Source: Nitrospirales bacterium
GTDB lineage: Bacteria > Nitrospirota > Nitrospiria > Nitrospirales > UBA8639
Length of the DNA: 64,000 bases
Assembly (NCBI GenBank): GCA_022828225.1
Contig: JAJEJG010000013.1
Location: 124,001 to 188,000, forward strand
Reading direction: 5' to 3'
Within the stretch, counting starts at the first letter, position 1; each line of letters begins with the position of its first letter. Position numbers and translations under genes: made by a program. Below are positions 48,779-57,788 of the stretch, piece by piece. The notes beneath the pieces are model-generated. The model had not been told where the DNA came from. It saw nothing but the letters and a program-made list of their open reading frames with translations, and searched no databases.

Positions 48779-50677
48779 TTACTGTGCCAGCGGCAGAGCC
48801 AAGAGGGGAGAGGAGTCCGGCAGGAGACGGGTGATCCTGATTGATTCGGACGCGGAATCGAGAAATTCTCCCACGGTGATGGTTCCGTTCTTGTTGACAT
48901 CCGCACTGCCTGACAGCGCGGCCAGGATGTCTGCGGGTTTGCCTGTCGCCTGCCCGGGACGTCTGCGGAGTTGGATGACGGGGGTTTTGTCTTCACGTGA
49001 GAGACCGCTGATCCAGCGTATCCGAGAGGAACCATCCGAAGAGATGCCTTTTCCGGTCTGCTTCGCAATCGGCGTGTCGAGTATCAGCAGGGTCAGCCGG
49101 TTTTGAAGTTTTCCCAAGAGGCGCTGAAGCGTCCTGAGGGAGATTAACTGTTTGCTCGATGCCTCGGGGGACCCTTCATAGGGGATCAAATAGACCTCGC
49201 CGTTTCCCTGGTCGTGAACGGCCTGACCGGAATAATAGACGACCAGCACGGATTCCTTTCCGATTCTCTGACGGACCCACGTGAGGAGTGTTTTTGCAAT
49301 GTCTGCTTTTGCGGCATTGTTCCCCTGGAGGACGCGGATATTCCGGTTGGGGAACAAACCGGTGCTTCGCAAGGTCTCCCGCACGGTCATCAGGAGACCG
49401 TCTGGTGTACGATAAGCCTCAGGCCAGGCGTCCCGATAGGCATCCATCCCGACGAGCATGGCCACGTATGCATTCCGGTCAGGCGCCTTATCCTGCATCT
49501 TGGATCTGCTGGATTGCGGCCCTGATCCGGAAGCGCTGGGTTGGAGCGGCGCGACAATGCGGTGCGACCCTATGGGCGTGCCATCCTCGAGTTGCAGCGC
49601 GATCACCAACTCCGCTTTTTGTGCGGTCACGTTGACCGGCATGCGGCCGCGAATTTCCGTCGTCCTGGTTTCTCCGGGCTGGAACGTGCCCAGGGAGATG
49701 GGAAGGGACGTCATTTGAGAAAAGGCTTCGACCAGCGTCTCATGCCCCGACACGTTGGCATTGGCTGTGTTGATGGCGGTGCTTCCGAGGTTGGTGGCCT
49801 CGATCATCAGCACAATGGCTTCCCCTCCTTCGAGAATCAGATTATCGTTGCCATCCTTCAGCATCGTGCGAAAGGTAAAGAACGGCCGGTTTCCCGCTCC
49901 GGCGGGAGCCTGAGCCGAGAACCGGGGCGCGGCTTGCGGTGCGGCCCGCGGCGTGGACGGGGTGAATGCCGGTTGCCGGCCCTGTTGCGTCATCAGCGTT
50001 TGCGTGCCGCCGTCCTGAAGCACCTGTGGAACCACCGCCACGAGTTGTTCGGCCAGTTCCGCCGCCGCGCCGTTGATTTTGGCATCGTATTGGCCTGTGG
50101 TGCAGGTTACGGATTGGCCGGTAATGGTCGGAGCCCAAACCCTGACCTGGCCGCCGTAATGCAAAGGGATTTGTCCCAACGCGGCTCCGCCTCTATCGAT
50201 GAACACCGCTTGCAGCTTGAAGTCGAGGTTAGCGAGATAATTGTCTTCCTCCGCCATACGGTCGACTTCCTGGAACGCTTGGTTGACCATGCTGATTTGG
50301 ATAATCAGGTCGCTCGGTTTGGTGACCCGGACGGCTTCTCCGGTTCCCGAATAGGCCGTGACGGATTGAAAGGTTTCCTGTGCCAGGGTGAGAAAATTCT
50401 GGACGATCGCCTCTCCCGTGTTCAGTGTATACGGAAGGTCGCACGCCCGAATTTCGAGTGTGGCGTCCGTGACGCTCGGATCAAAGGCATACGCCACCGA
50501 GATGGGGATGGCCGGTTCTTTGGGTTTTTCGTCTTCGCCGAATCCGAAGCTGGGCATGCTGATGTCCGGAAAGTCGATGTCCGGCATGCTCACGTCCGGG
50601 AGATATGAGCAGCCTGAAAACTGGAGGATCGAAACGAAAAGGAGAAGTCTCGTGAGGGTACACGTTTTGAGAGACAT
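48779..50677 (-). CDS. Caspase-like (C14 fold) lipoprotein lacking catalytic residues, with EF-hand loop
   Basis: The 632-residue product has a lipoprotein signal with Cys23 in FSGC. A segment of MPDIDFPDISMP-type repeats follows, then a domain of about 200 residues, a CARDB-like beta domain (LILEGGEAIVLMIEATNLG) and a caspase-like region from about 400 (AYVAMLVGMDAY). Where active caspases have SGHG, this has YYSGQAVHD; where they have DACxSG it has LILDTPIAKQ. Both catalytic residues are lost. DVNKNGTITVGE (593-604) fits an EF-hand calcium loop. Probably an outer-membrane-anchored structural or scaffold protein. Divergent from the lipoprotein gene at 50878. Confidence 0.78.
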   Translation of the reverse strand: MSLKTCTLTRLLLFVSILQFSGCSYLPDVSMPDIDFPDISMPSFGFGEDEKPKEPAIPISVAYAFDPSVTDATLEIRACDLPYTLNTGEAIVQNFLTLAQETFQSVTAYSGTGEAVRVTKPSDLIIQISMVNQAFQEVDRMAEEDNYLANLDFKLQAVFIDRGGAALGQIPLHYGGQVRVWAPTITGQSVTCTTGQYDAKINGAAAELAEQLVAVVPQVLQDGGTQTLMTQQGRQPAFTPSTPRAAPQAAPRFSAQAPAGAGNRPFFTFRTMLKDGNDNLILEGGEAIVLMIEATNLGSTAINTANANVSGHETLVEAFSQMTSLPISLGTFQPGETRTTEIRGRMPVNVTAQKAELVIALQLEDGTPIGSHRIVAPLQPSASGSGPQSSRSKMQDKAPDRNAYVAMLVGMDAYRDAWPEAYRTPDGLLMTVRETLRSTGLFPNRNIRVLQGNNAAKADIAKTLLTWVRQRIGKESVLVVYYSGQAVHDQGNGEVYLIPYEGSPEASSKQLISLRTLQRLLGKLQNRLTLLILDTPIAKQTGKGISSDGSSRIRWISGLSREDKTPVIQLRRRPGQATGKPADILAALSGSADVNKNGTITVGEFLDSASESIRITRLLPDSSPLLALPLAQ

Positions 50678-50794
50678 GGCGTGTAACCTACCCGATGCCT
50701 TCGAGGGATTGCAACCTTCCTGCTCTTGTTCGAGGGCCGTTGCTTGACCCGTCCCGGCCTTACCGGTGAGAATAAATCAGGGTGGGACTGCGGG

Positions 50795-50862
50795 TGATGG
50801 CGCAGCTACGAATACAAAAACAAAGACCCTGGATTCCCGATTAAAGATGTCGGGAATGACAG
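50795..50862 (+). repeat. Composite dispersed repeat between divergent lipoprotein genes
   Basis: TGATGGCGCAGCTAC (module A remnant), an A-rich linker, and module B (CAAAGACCCTGGATTCCCGA, then GTCGGGAATGACAG at 50849-50862). It occupies the 200-base divergent spacer, 15 bases before the next start codon, so it may affect expression of both genes. Confidence 0.7.
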
Positions 50863-50877
50863 ACAAGAGAAGACAGC

Positions 50878-51681
50878 ATGATCATAGTCAGCCGTAGCCG
50901 AAGCAGGAGTTTTCTTCCCATCATCCTGGCCACCGGTCTGGTGTCTCTCGTCTTCGCAGGATGCGGCGAATGGCCGCAAGCCCGTCTCGATGCGTACCTC
51001 GGGCAGCAGCCGATACAGGATCTCTCACGGTTTGCGGGTTTGCCGGTCCCGGTACAAGCCGGGCTTGTGCTTTTCAACGATACGACCGCTCCGGATTCGG
51101 CTCCCGAACTCTCCGAAGCCTCTCTGACATCCCTGACCGAACACGTGCGGAAGCAATTGGTCCATGACGTTCCGCTCGAGGTGGTGCGCATTGTCCATTC
51201 CCCGGATCCGGGAGCCTCGCCTCCGAAGTTTCCGTCGGTGCTGCAATGGGCAAAAGACGAGCACGTCGATTACCTCGTGATCACCGTTCTCTCGAGTTCC
51301 GAAATCGAGGTGCCGGAACGATTCCCCTGGCGAGGGTCCAGCCTGGGAGCCATCGCGCGCGGGTTGCAGTTCGGGTATCGGGCGGAAAACCTGGCGCTTG
51401 CCGAATTGGCGTTGGTCGACGTGAGTACCGGTCACGTATTGGCACGGGTCGAGGGAAATGCCTGGGCTTCCCTGGACCGGCTGGACCCGCCCATCGAGTC
51501 CAACGAGTACCCTGTCGTTCGACGGAACCTGGAAGATCCGCCCATTTACCCCGAAAAGGAAGAAGATGCGCATGACGTCATGCGAGCGGTCGCCGCCGGC
51601 GATGCCGTGAATCAGGCCGTGTTGCATTTGAAAGAGGCCTGGGGCGGATCTCGAACTGTCCCGGCGACTAGCGATAATTGA
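50878..51681 (+). CDS. Lipoprotein of unknown function
   Basis: A 267-residue protein with a lipoprotein signal peptide ending LVFAGC (Cys29). The mature sequence has an alpha/beta appearance: VQAGLVLFNDTTAPDS, LEVVRIVHSPDPG, VDYLVITVLSSSEIEVPE, NLALAELALVDVSTGHVLARVEG. This resembles periplasmic proteins that gather LptE/CsgG-like folds, but no family is assigned. The C-terminal part is acidic. It is divergent from the pseudo-caspase lipoprotein, and its 3' end overlaps the convergent yajQ by 14 bases. Confidence 0.78.
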   Translation: MIIVSRSRSRSFLPIILATGLVSLVFAGCGEWPQARLDAYLGQQPIQDLSRFAGLPVPVQAGLVLFNDTTAPDSAPELSEASLTSLTEHVRKQLVHDVPLEVVRIVHSPDPGASPPKFPSVLQWAKDEHVDYLVITVLSSSEIEVPERFPWRGSSLGAIARGLQFGYRAENLALAELALVDVSTGHVLARVEGNAWASLDRLDPPIESNEYPVVRRNLEDPPIYPEKEEDAHDVMRAVAAGDAVNQAVLHLKEAWGGSRTVPATSDN

Positions 51682-52165
51682 CGAATTGCAAATCAATGCC
51701 GAAGTCTTGCTGTTTCAGAAAATTGATGACGGTTTGCAGTTCGTCTTTGCTCTTGCTCTGCACACGGACCTGGTCGCCTTGAATCTGCGCCTGCGCCTTG
51801 AACTTGTTCTCCTTCAGACTCTTCGTGATGGCCTTGGCTTTGTCTTCGACGATCCCGCTCTGCACCGTGACGTGTTGCCGTACTGTCCCTCCCAGGGCCT
51901 GCTCCACCTTGCCGTAAACGAGGGCTTTCAATGACACGCTGCGTTTGACGCACTTTCCTTTGAGGATGTCGATGACCGCCTTGAGTTTGTAATCGTCGTC
52001 CGCCACGATCTCCAGGACGTGCTCTTTTTCCTTGAGCGTGACGTTCGATTGTGAGCCCTTGAAATCGAATCGTTGCCCGATTTCTTTCATGGTTTGATCA
52101 ACCGCGTTCTTCACTTCCTGCATGTCCACCGTGGATGTCACGTCAAACGAAAACGTCTCCGCCAT
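51668..52165 (-). CDS. yajQ: YajQ family (DUF520) nucleotide-binding protein
   Basis: A 165-residue protein of the UPF0234/YajQ family: SFDVTSTVDMQEVKNAVDQTMKEIGQRFDFKGS, then DDDYKLKAVIDIL, and GDQVRVQSKSKDELQTVINFLKQQDFGIDLQFVNYR at the C-terminus. YajQ relatives bind nucleotides and cyclic di-GMP in some bacteria. The start is ATG 52165 with GGAGACAA upstream; a longer frame to 52237 is not needed. Its end overlaps the plus-strand lipoprotein gene. Confidence 0.93.
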   Translation of the reverse strand: MAETFSFDVTSTVDMQEVKNAVDQTMKEIGQRFDFKGSQSNVTLKEKEHVLEIVADDDYKLKAVIDILKGKCVKRSVSLKALVYGKVEQALGGTVRQHVTVQSGIVEDKAKAITKSLKENKFKAQAQIQGDQVRVQSKSKDELQTVINFLKQQDFGIDLQFVNYR

Positions 52166-52244
52166 AACATTGTCTCCTATTTCTACAAAAGCCTGCAGAA
52201 AAGCTATGGTCAAGCAATTGCTGCCATATGAAAACACCTGGACC

Positions 52245-52338
52245 GGTCATTCCTGCGAAAGCAGGAATCCGGAGTCTTTATTTTCACAAACAGAAAACAA
52301 CAAAGACGCTGGATCCCCGATCGAGTCGGGGATGACAG
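52245..52338. repeat. Paired inverted copies of the dispersed palindromic element
   Basis: The left copy (52245-52281) is GGTCATTCCTGCGAAAGCAG, then GAATCCGGAGTCTTTATTTTC. The right copy (52301-52338) is CAAAGACGCTGGATCCCCGA, then TCGGGGATGACAG. A 19-base A-rich spacer separates them. This is the same head-to-head design as 28913-29019, here between yajQ and cstA. Confidence 0.7.
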
Positions 52339-52353
52339 AAGGAGATCTTTGAC

Positions 52354-54306
52354 CTAACAGCATTTTCCTTCCGGGATCCGGATGCCTTCGCCGTCGATTA
52401 TCTCCGTCGTGGTATAGGGCTGTTTCAGGACCAGGTATTGGTACCATTTCATTGCACTCTCGGCGAGGACGATCAGTGCCAGGACCGCGACCAGCGCGAC
52501 CAGCGCCGCGTTGAGCGCCATGGTGATGCGCGCCACCGGGTCCGTAGCGGTCCCTGCCCGGTCCAGAAAAATCCACCACAGGTCATGACAGCCCGTCAAG
52601 GTGATGATGCCCACGAACACCATGGGGACGGCCGTCACCCACAGGTAGCGGGCCTTGTCCATTTTGATGAACAGGGTCGTGCCGATACAAAGCGCCAGGG
52701 TGCCCAACAACTGGTTGGCGGCTCCGAACATGGGCCAGACCGTGGAGATTGTGCCCGTGGCGATAAGCCATCCCCATGCCCCGACGACCAAGGCGCTTGA
52801 CAGGATGACGCCGGGCCACCAATTGATCCGGCGAAGCGGGGCATACACGTATCCGCCCATTTCCTGGATCAGGTAGCGCGCGACGCGCGTGCCTGCGTCG
52901 ATGGTCGTCAGGATAAACAGGGCTTCGAACAGCAGCGCAAACTGATACCAGTAGGCCATGAGCCCGGCCATCCCCGGCAGCGCGGAAAAAATCCAGGCCA
53001 TACCCACGGCCAACGATACCGCGCCTCCGGGCCGTCCCGAGACGTCCACTTCGACGAGTTGCGAGAGCGTGTGAATGTTTTCAACGGGGTATCCCATCGC
53101 GGCCAAAGCCTCGGCCGGGAGGCGCGTGTTGATCGCAAAATAATCGCCCGGGATAAGGAGGGACGCCGAGATCAGCGCGACCACTCCGACGAAACTCTCC
53201 AGCAACATGGCGCCATAGCCCACCATGGCCTGCGATTCGCGGGCGATCATTTTCGGCGTGGTGCCCGACGATACGAGCGAATGGAAACCCGAGATGGCCC
53301 CGCAGGCGATGGTGATGAACAAGAATGGAAACAGGGGGCCGGGAATGATCGGGCCGCCTCCGGCGATGAACCCGGTGACCTTCGGCATGTGCAGGTCGGG
53401 CGCCAGAATGATCACGCCGATCGCCAGCAGCCCGATGACCCCGAGCTTCATGAACGTCGAGAGGTAGTCCCGCGGGACCAGGAGCATCCACATCGGGAGG
53501 ACCGAAGCCAGAAATCCGTATCCGGCCAACAGCCAAACCAAGGTGGTCCGGTCGTGGGTAAACCACGTCGCCATATCCGATTGCGCCACCACTTTGCCCA
53601 GGGCCACGGACAGCACGAGAAGCACGATGCCCATGACGGACATTTCTCCGACGCGCCCGGGTCGCATGCGGTGGTGGTACCAGCCCATGAGAAAGGCGAT
53701 GGGGATGGTCATGGCAATCGTAAACGTGCCCCAGGGGTTGGCCACGAGCGCGTTGACCACGGCGAGCCCCAAACCGGCCAGGGCCACGATCACGATGAAC
53801 AGAACGGCTACGGCCGTGGCCGTGCCGGTGATCCATCCGATTTCCGCGCGTGCAATCTCCGGCAGGGAGCGGCCGTTGCGGCGCAGGGATCCGACCAGGA
53901 TGACGAAATCCTGGACCGCGCCGGCCACCACGGCCCCGATCACGATCCAGAGAAACCCCGGGAGAAAGCCGAATTGGGCCGCCAGGACCGGACCCAACAA
54001 CGGGCCGGCTCCGGCAATGGCCGCGAAATGGTGTCCGAAGAGCACGTATTTGTTCGCGGGATAGTAATTGGTGCCGTCTTCCAGTCGAAAAGCCGGGGTG
54101 CTGCGTTCATCGTCGAGTTGCATGACGCGCCGGCCTAAGAATCCTCCGTAAAACCGATAGGCCAGCACGTAAAAGCACCCGGCTGCAGTCACCAGCCAGA
54201 GTCCGTTGACCTTTTCGTCAGGGTTCAGCAAGCCGGTGACAAAGCCGAAGGACACGGCGCACAGGAGGGAAACGAGAATCCACGCGGTCGTCTTCAGGGC
54301 CTTCAT
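52354..54306 (-). CDS. cstA: Carbon starvation protein CstA (peptide/pyruvate transporter family)
   Basis: A 650-residue integral membrane protein with about sixteen helices. The CstA hallmarks are present: TNYYPANKYVLFGHHFAAIAGAGPLLGPVLA near the N-terminus, then GAVVAGAVQDFVILVGSLRRNGRSLPE, and FHSLVSSGTTPKMI. CstA relatives import peptides or pyruvate, and expression is often raised on carbon starvation. Length and both hallmark segments are complete. It lies alone; the upstream gene at 54390 is separated by 83 bases. Confidence 0.96.
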   Translation of the reverse strand: MKALKTTAWILVSLLCAVSFGFVTGLLNPDEKVNGLWLVTAAGCFYVLAYRFYGGFLGRRVMQLDDERSTPAFRLEDGTNYYPANKYVLFGHHFAAIAGAGPLLGPVLAAQFGFLPGFLWIVIGAVVAGAVQDFVILVGSLRRNGRSLPEIARAEIGWITGTATAVAVLFIVIVALAGLGLAVVNALVANPWGTFTIAMTIPIAFLMGWYHHRMRPGRVGEMSVMGIVLLVLSVALGKVVAQSDMATWFTHDRTTLVWLLAGYGFLASVLPMWMLLVPRDYLSTFMKLGVIGLLAIGVIILAPDLHMPKVTGFIAGGGPIIPGPLFPFLFITIACGAISGFHSLVSSGTTPKMIARESQAMVGYGAMLLESFVGVVALISASLLIPGDYFAINTRLPAEALAAMGYPVENIHTLSQLVEVDVSGRPGGAVSLAVGMAWIFSALPGMAGLMAYWYQFALLFEALFILTTIDAGTRVARYLIQEMGGYVYAPLRRINWWPGVILSSALVVGAWGWLIATGTISTVWPMFGAANQLLGTLALCIGTTLFIKMDKARYLWVTAVPMVFVGIITLTGCHDLWWIFLDRAGTATDPVARITMALNAALVALVAVLALIVLAESAMKWYQYLVLKQPYTTTEIIDGEGIRIPEGKCC

Positions 54307-54389
54307 GGTGCTTCAAAACGTGGAGCGAACGATTTATGTGGACCGGGTGCGGCGAAACGATGCTTTTTCCCCGGCACGGAGTCCGTCGA

Positions 54390-54824
54390 TCATACAGGTT
54401 GTGAAAATGGGGGTTTGTCGAACTTGTGTCGAATGGCGTTCATGGCGTTGAAAACCATGGGTTTCGTGAGCAGTCGATGTTCTATCGCGCGTTTGCCCGG
54501 AAAATCGAGTAAGGATACTCCAATGACCATGGTGAGTAAACCTTGGCCCGGAAGGACCAGCATGGCAATTCCCGCCAGGAGAAACACCAGGCCGACCGTA
54601 TTTTTGATGAACAATCCCGCGTAGCGCAGGACCGGGTGGTAGTCTTCCAGCCACACGTGTTCCTTATCGTGCAAAAAGTAATCCACGGGCAGGCGGATGA
54701 TAATGACGGGAATGAGCACGATGGTCCCGAAAAACATCACGACCGAGACGATGGTGATGGCAATCAGGGCCTCAGGGGGAACCAAGGCGGTCAGTTCGTC
54801 ATAGACTGTCAAAATGGTGTTCAT
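54390..54824 (-). CDS. PGPGW-type small membrane protein
   Basis: From ATG 54824 (MNTILTVYDELTALVPPEAL) the product has 144 residues. There is one hydrophobic helix near the N-terminus (VVMFFGTIVLIPVIIIRLP), then AGLFIKNTVGLVFLLAGIAMLVLPGQGLLTMVIGVSLLDFPGKRAIEHRL. The LPGQGLLT-x-x-x-G-x-x-LLDFPGK segment matches the putative transmembrane PGPGW family, of unknown function. The frame extends further upstream but the conserved part begins here, and the region upstream holds the divergent EVE gene. Confidence 0.8.
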   Translation of the reverse strand: MNTILTVYDELTALVPPEALIAITIVSVVMFFGTIVLIPVIIIRLPVDYFLHDKEHVWLEDYHPVLRYAGLFIKNTVGLVFLLAGIAMLVLPGQGLLTMVIGVSLLDFPGKRAIEHRLLTKPMVFNAMNAIRHKFDKPPFSQPV

Positions 54825-54987
54825 CGGGCGAGCTCTGTGTGTCGCAAGGGGAAATAACACGTTCTCGGCGATTCGACAAGCATCGCAGAACGTTCGGAAG
54901 CGGATTCGTCGCCGGAAGCCCGTTGAAGGGGCGTTGACGAACAGGATAGGATGCTGTTCCATTTATCGAGGAGCGGAGGCTCAGCGG

Positions 54988-55458
54988 ATGCCCGCTTACT
55001 GGTTACTCAAATCGGAACCTTCGACGTTTTCCATTGAGGATCTGGCGCGTTCGCCCAAACGGACGACGTGCTGGGAAGGCGTGAGAAATTATCAGGCCCG
55101 CAATTTTCTGCGATCCATGGCCGTCGGCGATCTGGCCTTCTTTTATCATAGCAATGCCGATCCGCCGGCGATTGTGGGCATTGTCGATGTCGTCAAGGCC
55201 GCATATCCCGATTCTTATGCGTGGCAACCCGAGAGCCGGTATTTCGACGAAAAAAGTTCGGAACAGAATCCACGATGGGTGATGGTCGACGTCCGGTTGA
55301 ACAAGGTGCTGCGCACGCCGCTTTCGTTGGAAAGCCTCAGGGGAGTCAAAGGTCTGGAAAAAATGGAACTGCTCCGCAAGGGTTCGCGTCTCTCGGTTCA
55401 ACCGGTCAGGGAAAGCGAATGGAAGATCATTGTGCGGTTGTCGGGGGGTAAGGCCTGA
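54988..55458 (+). CDS. EVE domain protein
   Basis: A 156-residue stand-alone EVE (PUA-like) protein: MPAYWLLKSEPSTFSIEDLARSP, TCWEGVRNYQARNFLRSMAVGDLAFFYHSNA, ESRYFDEKSSEQNPRWVMVDVRL. It matches thymocyte-nuclear-protein-1-type EVE domains, which bind modified nucleobases in RNA or DNA. In bacteria its role is unsettled. ATG 54988 is preceded by GGAGG; an in-frame extension to 54814 is antisense to the PGPGW gene and not supported. Confidence 0.9.
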   Translation: MPAYWLLKSEPSTFSIEDLARSPKRTTCWEGVRNYQARNFLRSMAVGDLAFFYHSNADPPAIVGIVDVVKAAYPDSYAWQPESRYFDEKSSEQNPRWVMVDVRLNKVLRTPLSLESLRGVKGLEKMELLRKGSRLSVQPVRESEWKIIVRLSGGKA

Positions 55459-55537
55459 ACCGTCGATTTGTGCGGGTTTCCGGGACTTTGGTACACTGAA
55501 TACGGCAGTGATTGTGAGAAAACGCTCCATAGGACTG

Positions 55538-55972
55538 ATGAAGAGAATCAAACTGGCTGGCGTTGTCGTGACCTTGATGTGCGGTATGTGGAGCCCCGGC
55601 TCCGGCTTTGGTGCAGTCGTGCCCGCCGCGGCGTTGGGTCAGGAAGACGTTGCCGTGACCGTTCACATCGAGAATCGCCGGTTTGTTCCGCACGTGGTGA
55701 ACTTGCGCGTCGGGCAACGGGTCCGCCTTATCTTCAAGAACGAAGACGTTGAACTGCACGCGTTTGTTCCCGCGAATCTCCTGGTTCGGACAAACGTCCA
55801 AGTCAGTGGCGACGGGGCGCCGCAGTTCGGCAAGGAGGGGTTTCGCCGCGTGTTGATTCCTTCCGGCGGCCAAGTCGAATTGGTGTTCACGTCGAAGGAA
55901 GCCGGCTCATTTCCGTTCTACTGTGATTTGCCGGGACATATCATGAACGGGATGATCGTGGTTGACGGTTAG
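55538..55972 (+). CDS. Secreted type 1 (blue) copper cupredoxin
   Basis: A 144-residue protein with a signal peptide (MKRIKLAGVVVTLMCGMWSPGSGFG). Its cupredoxin barrel shows ligands for a mononuclear type 1 copper: His74 in ELHAF, then Cys129, His134 and Met139 in YCDLPGHIMNGM. Such proteins carry electrons in the periplasm. The conserved strands VTVHIENRRFVPHVVNLRVGQRVRLIFKNED are typical of plastocyanin/azurin-like or SoxE-like cupredoxins. ATG 55538 is preceded by AGGAC. The gene is followed by a larger secreted protein and the sigma-54 module. Confidence 0.88.
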   Translation: MKRIKLAGVVVTLMCGMWSPGSGFGAVVPAAALGQEDVAVTVHIENRRFVPHVVNLRVGQRVRLIFKNEDVELHAFVPANLLVRTNVQVSGDGAPQFGKEGFRRVLIPSGGQVELVFTSKEAGSFPFYCDLPGHIMNGMIVVDG

Positions 55973-56042
55973 ATGGATAAATATGCTGGTGTCAGATGTT
56001 TATTTTCGTGTCCCACTATGATTTTGAAGAGGAGAAGGGCTC

Positions 56043-57788
56043 ATGAGGTATCAGATGGTTGATTGCTTATATGGTGGACGGACCTCCACGTTTGGCCGAA
56101 ACCAATCGCGAGCATTGAAACGATGCGGTCTTGGCCTTGGGGTCCTGATGATGGTGGTTGGATTCAGTGTTGCTCATCCGTCTTGGGCCGCGGAGCCTGT
56201 TCCGTCTGCGCAGGGCGAGGCGGCCGTAGAGGCCGTCCGGACGTACGCCCAGGCGGTGGCCGGTCGGGATTCGACTCGGGTGGCCCAAAACGATTTTGTC
56301 TGTCTGTTGAAGATGGTGGAAGCCGGGGCCACGGGGAAAGGGCAGTTTTTGCCTGAATCCGACCCGGTCTATTCCTGGTGTTGGGACCGGCTCGTTCAAG
56401 CGCATGCGGAAGTGATCCAGAGCCGTGACCTGGCGCTGGATGAGTTGTGGCCGGGTGTCGGCAAGTTGGTGAATTATCGGGATTTCAAGCGTTTCGAGAT
56501 CGCGGAAACCCAAGCGCGTCAGCGGGTCCCGTCCTTTTTTGTCATGCCTGAAATCGGCGACATGTCCGGGGCCCCCGGTTTCACCCTGGAGGTGGTTGGG
56601 ACCGGCCCGCTTCCCCATGCGTCCTTTCAGGTTCCGGGCTCCGACCACATGGTGGCCGTGCCCACGACCATGGTCCGGGTCCGCGTTGCCTATCCGGATC
56701 CGATGACGTCACCGGCCGCGAACGGCCCGGGTCAGCAGGATTGGGTCGTGCCGTATAAGAAACCGATTCATCCGGTCAAAGCCGTGACCGTGAAGTGGGT
56801 GGTGTTGTCGGGGCTGCATCAGCACGGGTTTCCCGTGGATACCGCCGTGCTCAATATGCCGATGACCTCTTCCATGGGGACGCCGATTCCGTTCGTCGTG
56901 GACCCGGGCGGGTTTGAGCAGAAAACCACGGAATATTGGGATGCGAAGGAGGCGCAAGCGGCATTGACCGCCGGGTTGGAGCGGGCGAAAACGTTACCGA
57001 CGCGCCGGGAGCGGATCTCCATGCTCAACAGGATTCTAGTCGTGAACCCCTCACACCTGGAGGGGCTCAAAGCGATTACCGCCGAATTGTATGCCGGCTT
57101 GTTGGATTTCGGTGCACGGACGCATGGCGTTCAGTTAGAGAGCGAGCCGCTGTATCAGGCGTTTAACACCCTCTATTGGACGATCCAGTCGTCAACTGAC
57201 CGGATGGACATTTCCCTTGAGATGGAAATGGGCGGCAAAACCGAGCCGACCCCGGCCGATTATTTGTATCGCTTGATTCCCGCGATGGAAACCCTGGTGG
57301 ATTTACAACCCGGAGATTTTGAAACGCTCTTGAAACTGACGATGGCCTATCGATGGACGAACGATCAGGTGTCCGCCATCATGACCCCCCAGCAGTTGCT
57401 TTCGGAACTGCCGACGGATCAACCGAACATGCGCGCCAGGGTGTTGATGGCCATTGCCTGGTCACGAATCAGCAAGGTCGCGTGGAATCGGTTCTTTGAC
57501 GACCCGGATATTGTCCAAGGTTACAAAGAAGCCGATGAGGCCTTTGCGTTGTCCTCTGATCCCCTGATCAAGTTCTCCGCGGCGTATGCCAAGGCGTACA
57601 GTTTGGTCTTTCGCCCCAAGCGTGACGATGAGGCGATGTTCACACTTTTGCAGGAAGCGCGACGCTGGTATCTGCAGGTTCCGGGAACCACGGCCCAGTC
57701 CTGGGCCTTTCTCCTGCAAAACGATACCTTGAAGGGGTTCGTGGACACGGATCCGAAGTTTCATTCGTTGATGACGGCGACTTCTTAA
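56043..57788 (+). CDS. Large secreted protein of unknown function, TPR-like C-terminal half
   Basis: The 581-residue product has an N-terminal region with a signal anchor/peptide (about 25-48, CGLGLGVLMMVVGFSVAHPSWA) and ends without membrane helices. The middle has a beta-rich part (ATMVRVRVAYPDPM, VVPYKKPIHPVKAVTVKWVVL). The C-terminal 280 residues look helical and TPR-like (TRRERISMLNRILVVNPSHLEGLKAITAELY). No family is assigned. The ribosome-binding site AGGAGAAGGG is good. It is not obviously in one unit with the cupredoxin, since 70 bases separate them. Confidence 0.8.
   Translation: MRYQMVDCLYGGRTSTFGRNQSRALKRCGLGLGVLMMVVGFSVAHPSWAAEPVPSAQGEAAVEAVRTYAQAVAGRDSTRVAQNDFVCLLKMVEAGATGKGQFLPESDPVYSWCWDRLVQAHAEVIQSRDLALDELWPGVGKLVNYRDFKRFEIAETQARQRVPSFFVMPEIGDMSGAPGFTLEVVGTGPLPHASFQVPGSDHMVAVPTTMVRVRVAYPDPMTSPAANGPGQQDWVVPYKKPIHPVKAVTVKWVVLSGLHQHGFPVDTAVLNMPMTSSMGTPIPFVVDPGGFEQKTTEYWDAKEAQAALTAGLERAKTLPTRRERISMLNRILVVNPSHLEGLKAITAELYAGLLDFGARTHGVQLESEPLYQAFNTLYWTIQSSTDRMDISLEMEMGGKTEPTPADYLYRLIPAMETLVDLQPGDFETLLKLTMAYRWTNDQVSAIMTPQQLLSELPTDQPNMRARVLMAIAWSRISKVAWNRFFDDPDIVQGYKEADEAFALSSDPLIKFSAAYAKAYSLVFRPKRDDEAMFTLLQEARRWYLQVPGTTAQSWAFLLQNDTLKGFVDTDPKFHSLMTATS

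Noticed and set aside
49541-50608. 355-codon plus-strand frame opposite the caspase-like lipoprotein
   Set aside because: No domain, arginine-rich, while the minus-strand product has a lipobox and recognisable folds.
53059-54138. 359-codon plus-strand frame opposite cstA
   Set aside because: Same reason: highly charged antisense of a membrane protein with complete CstA hallmarks.
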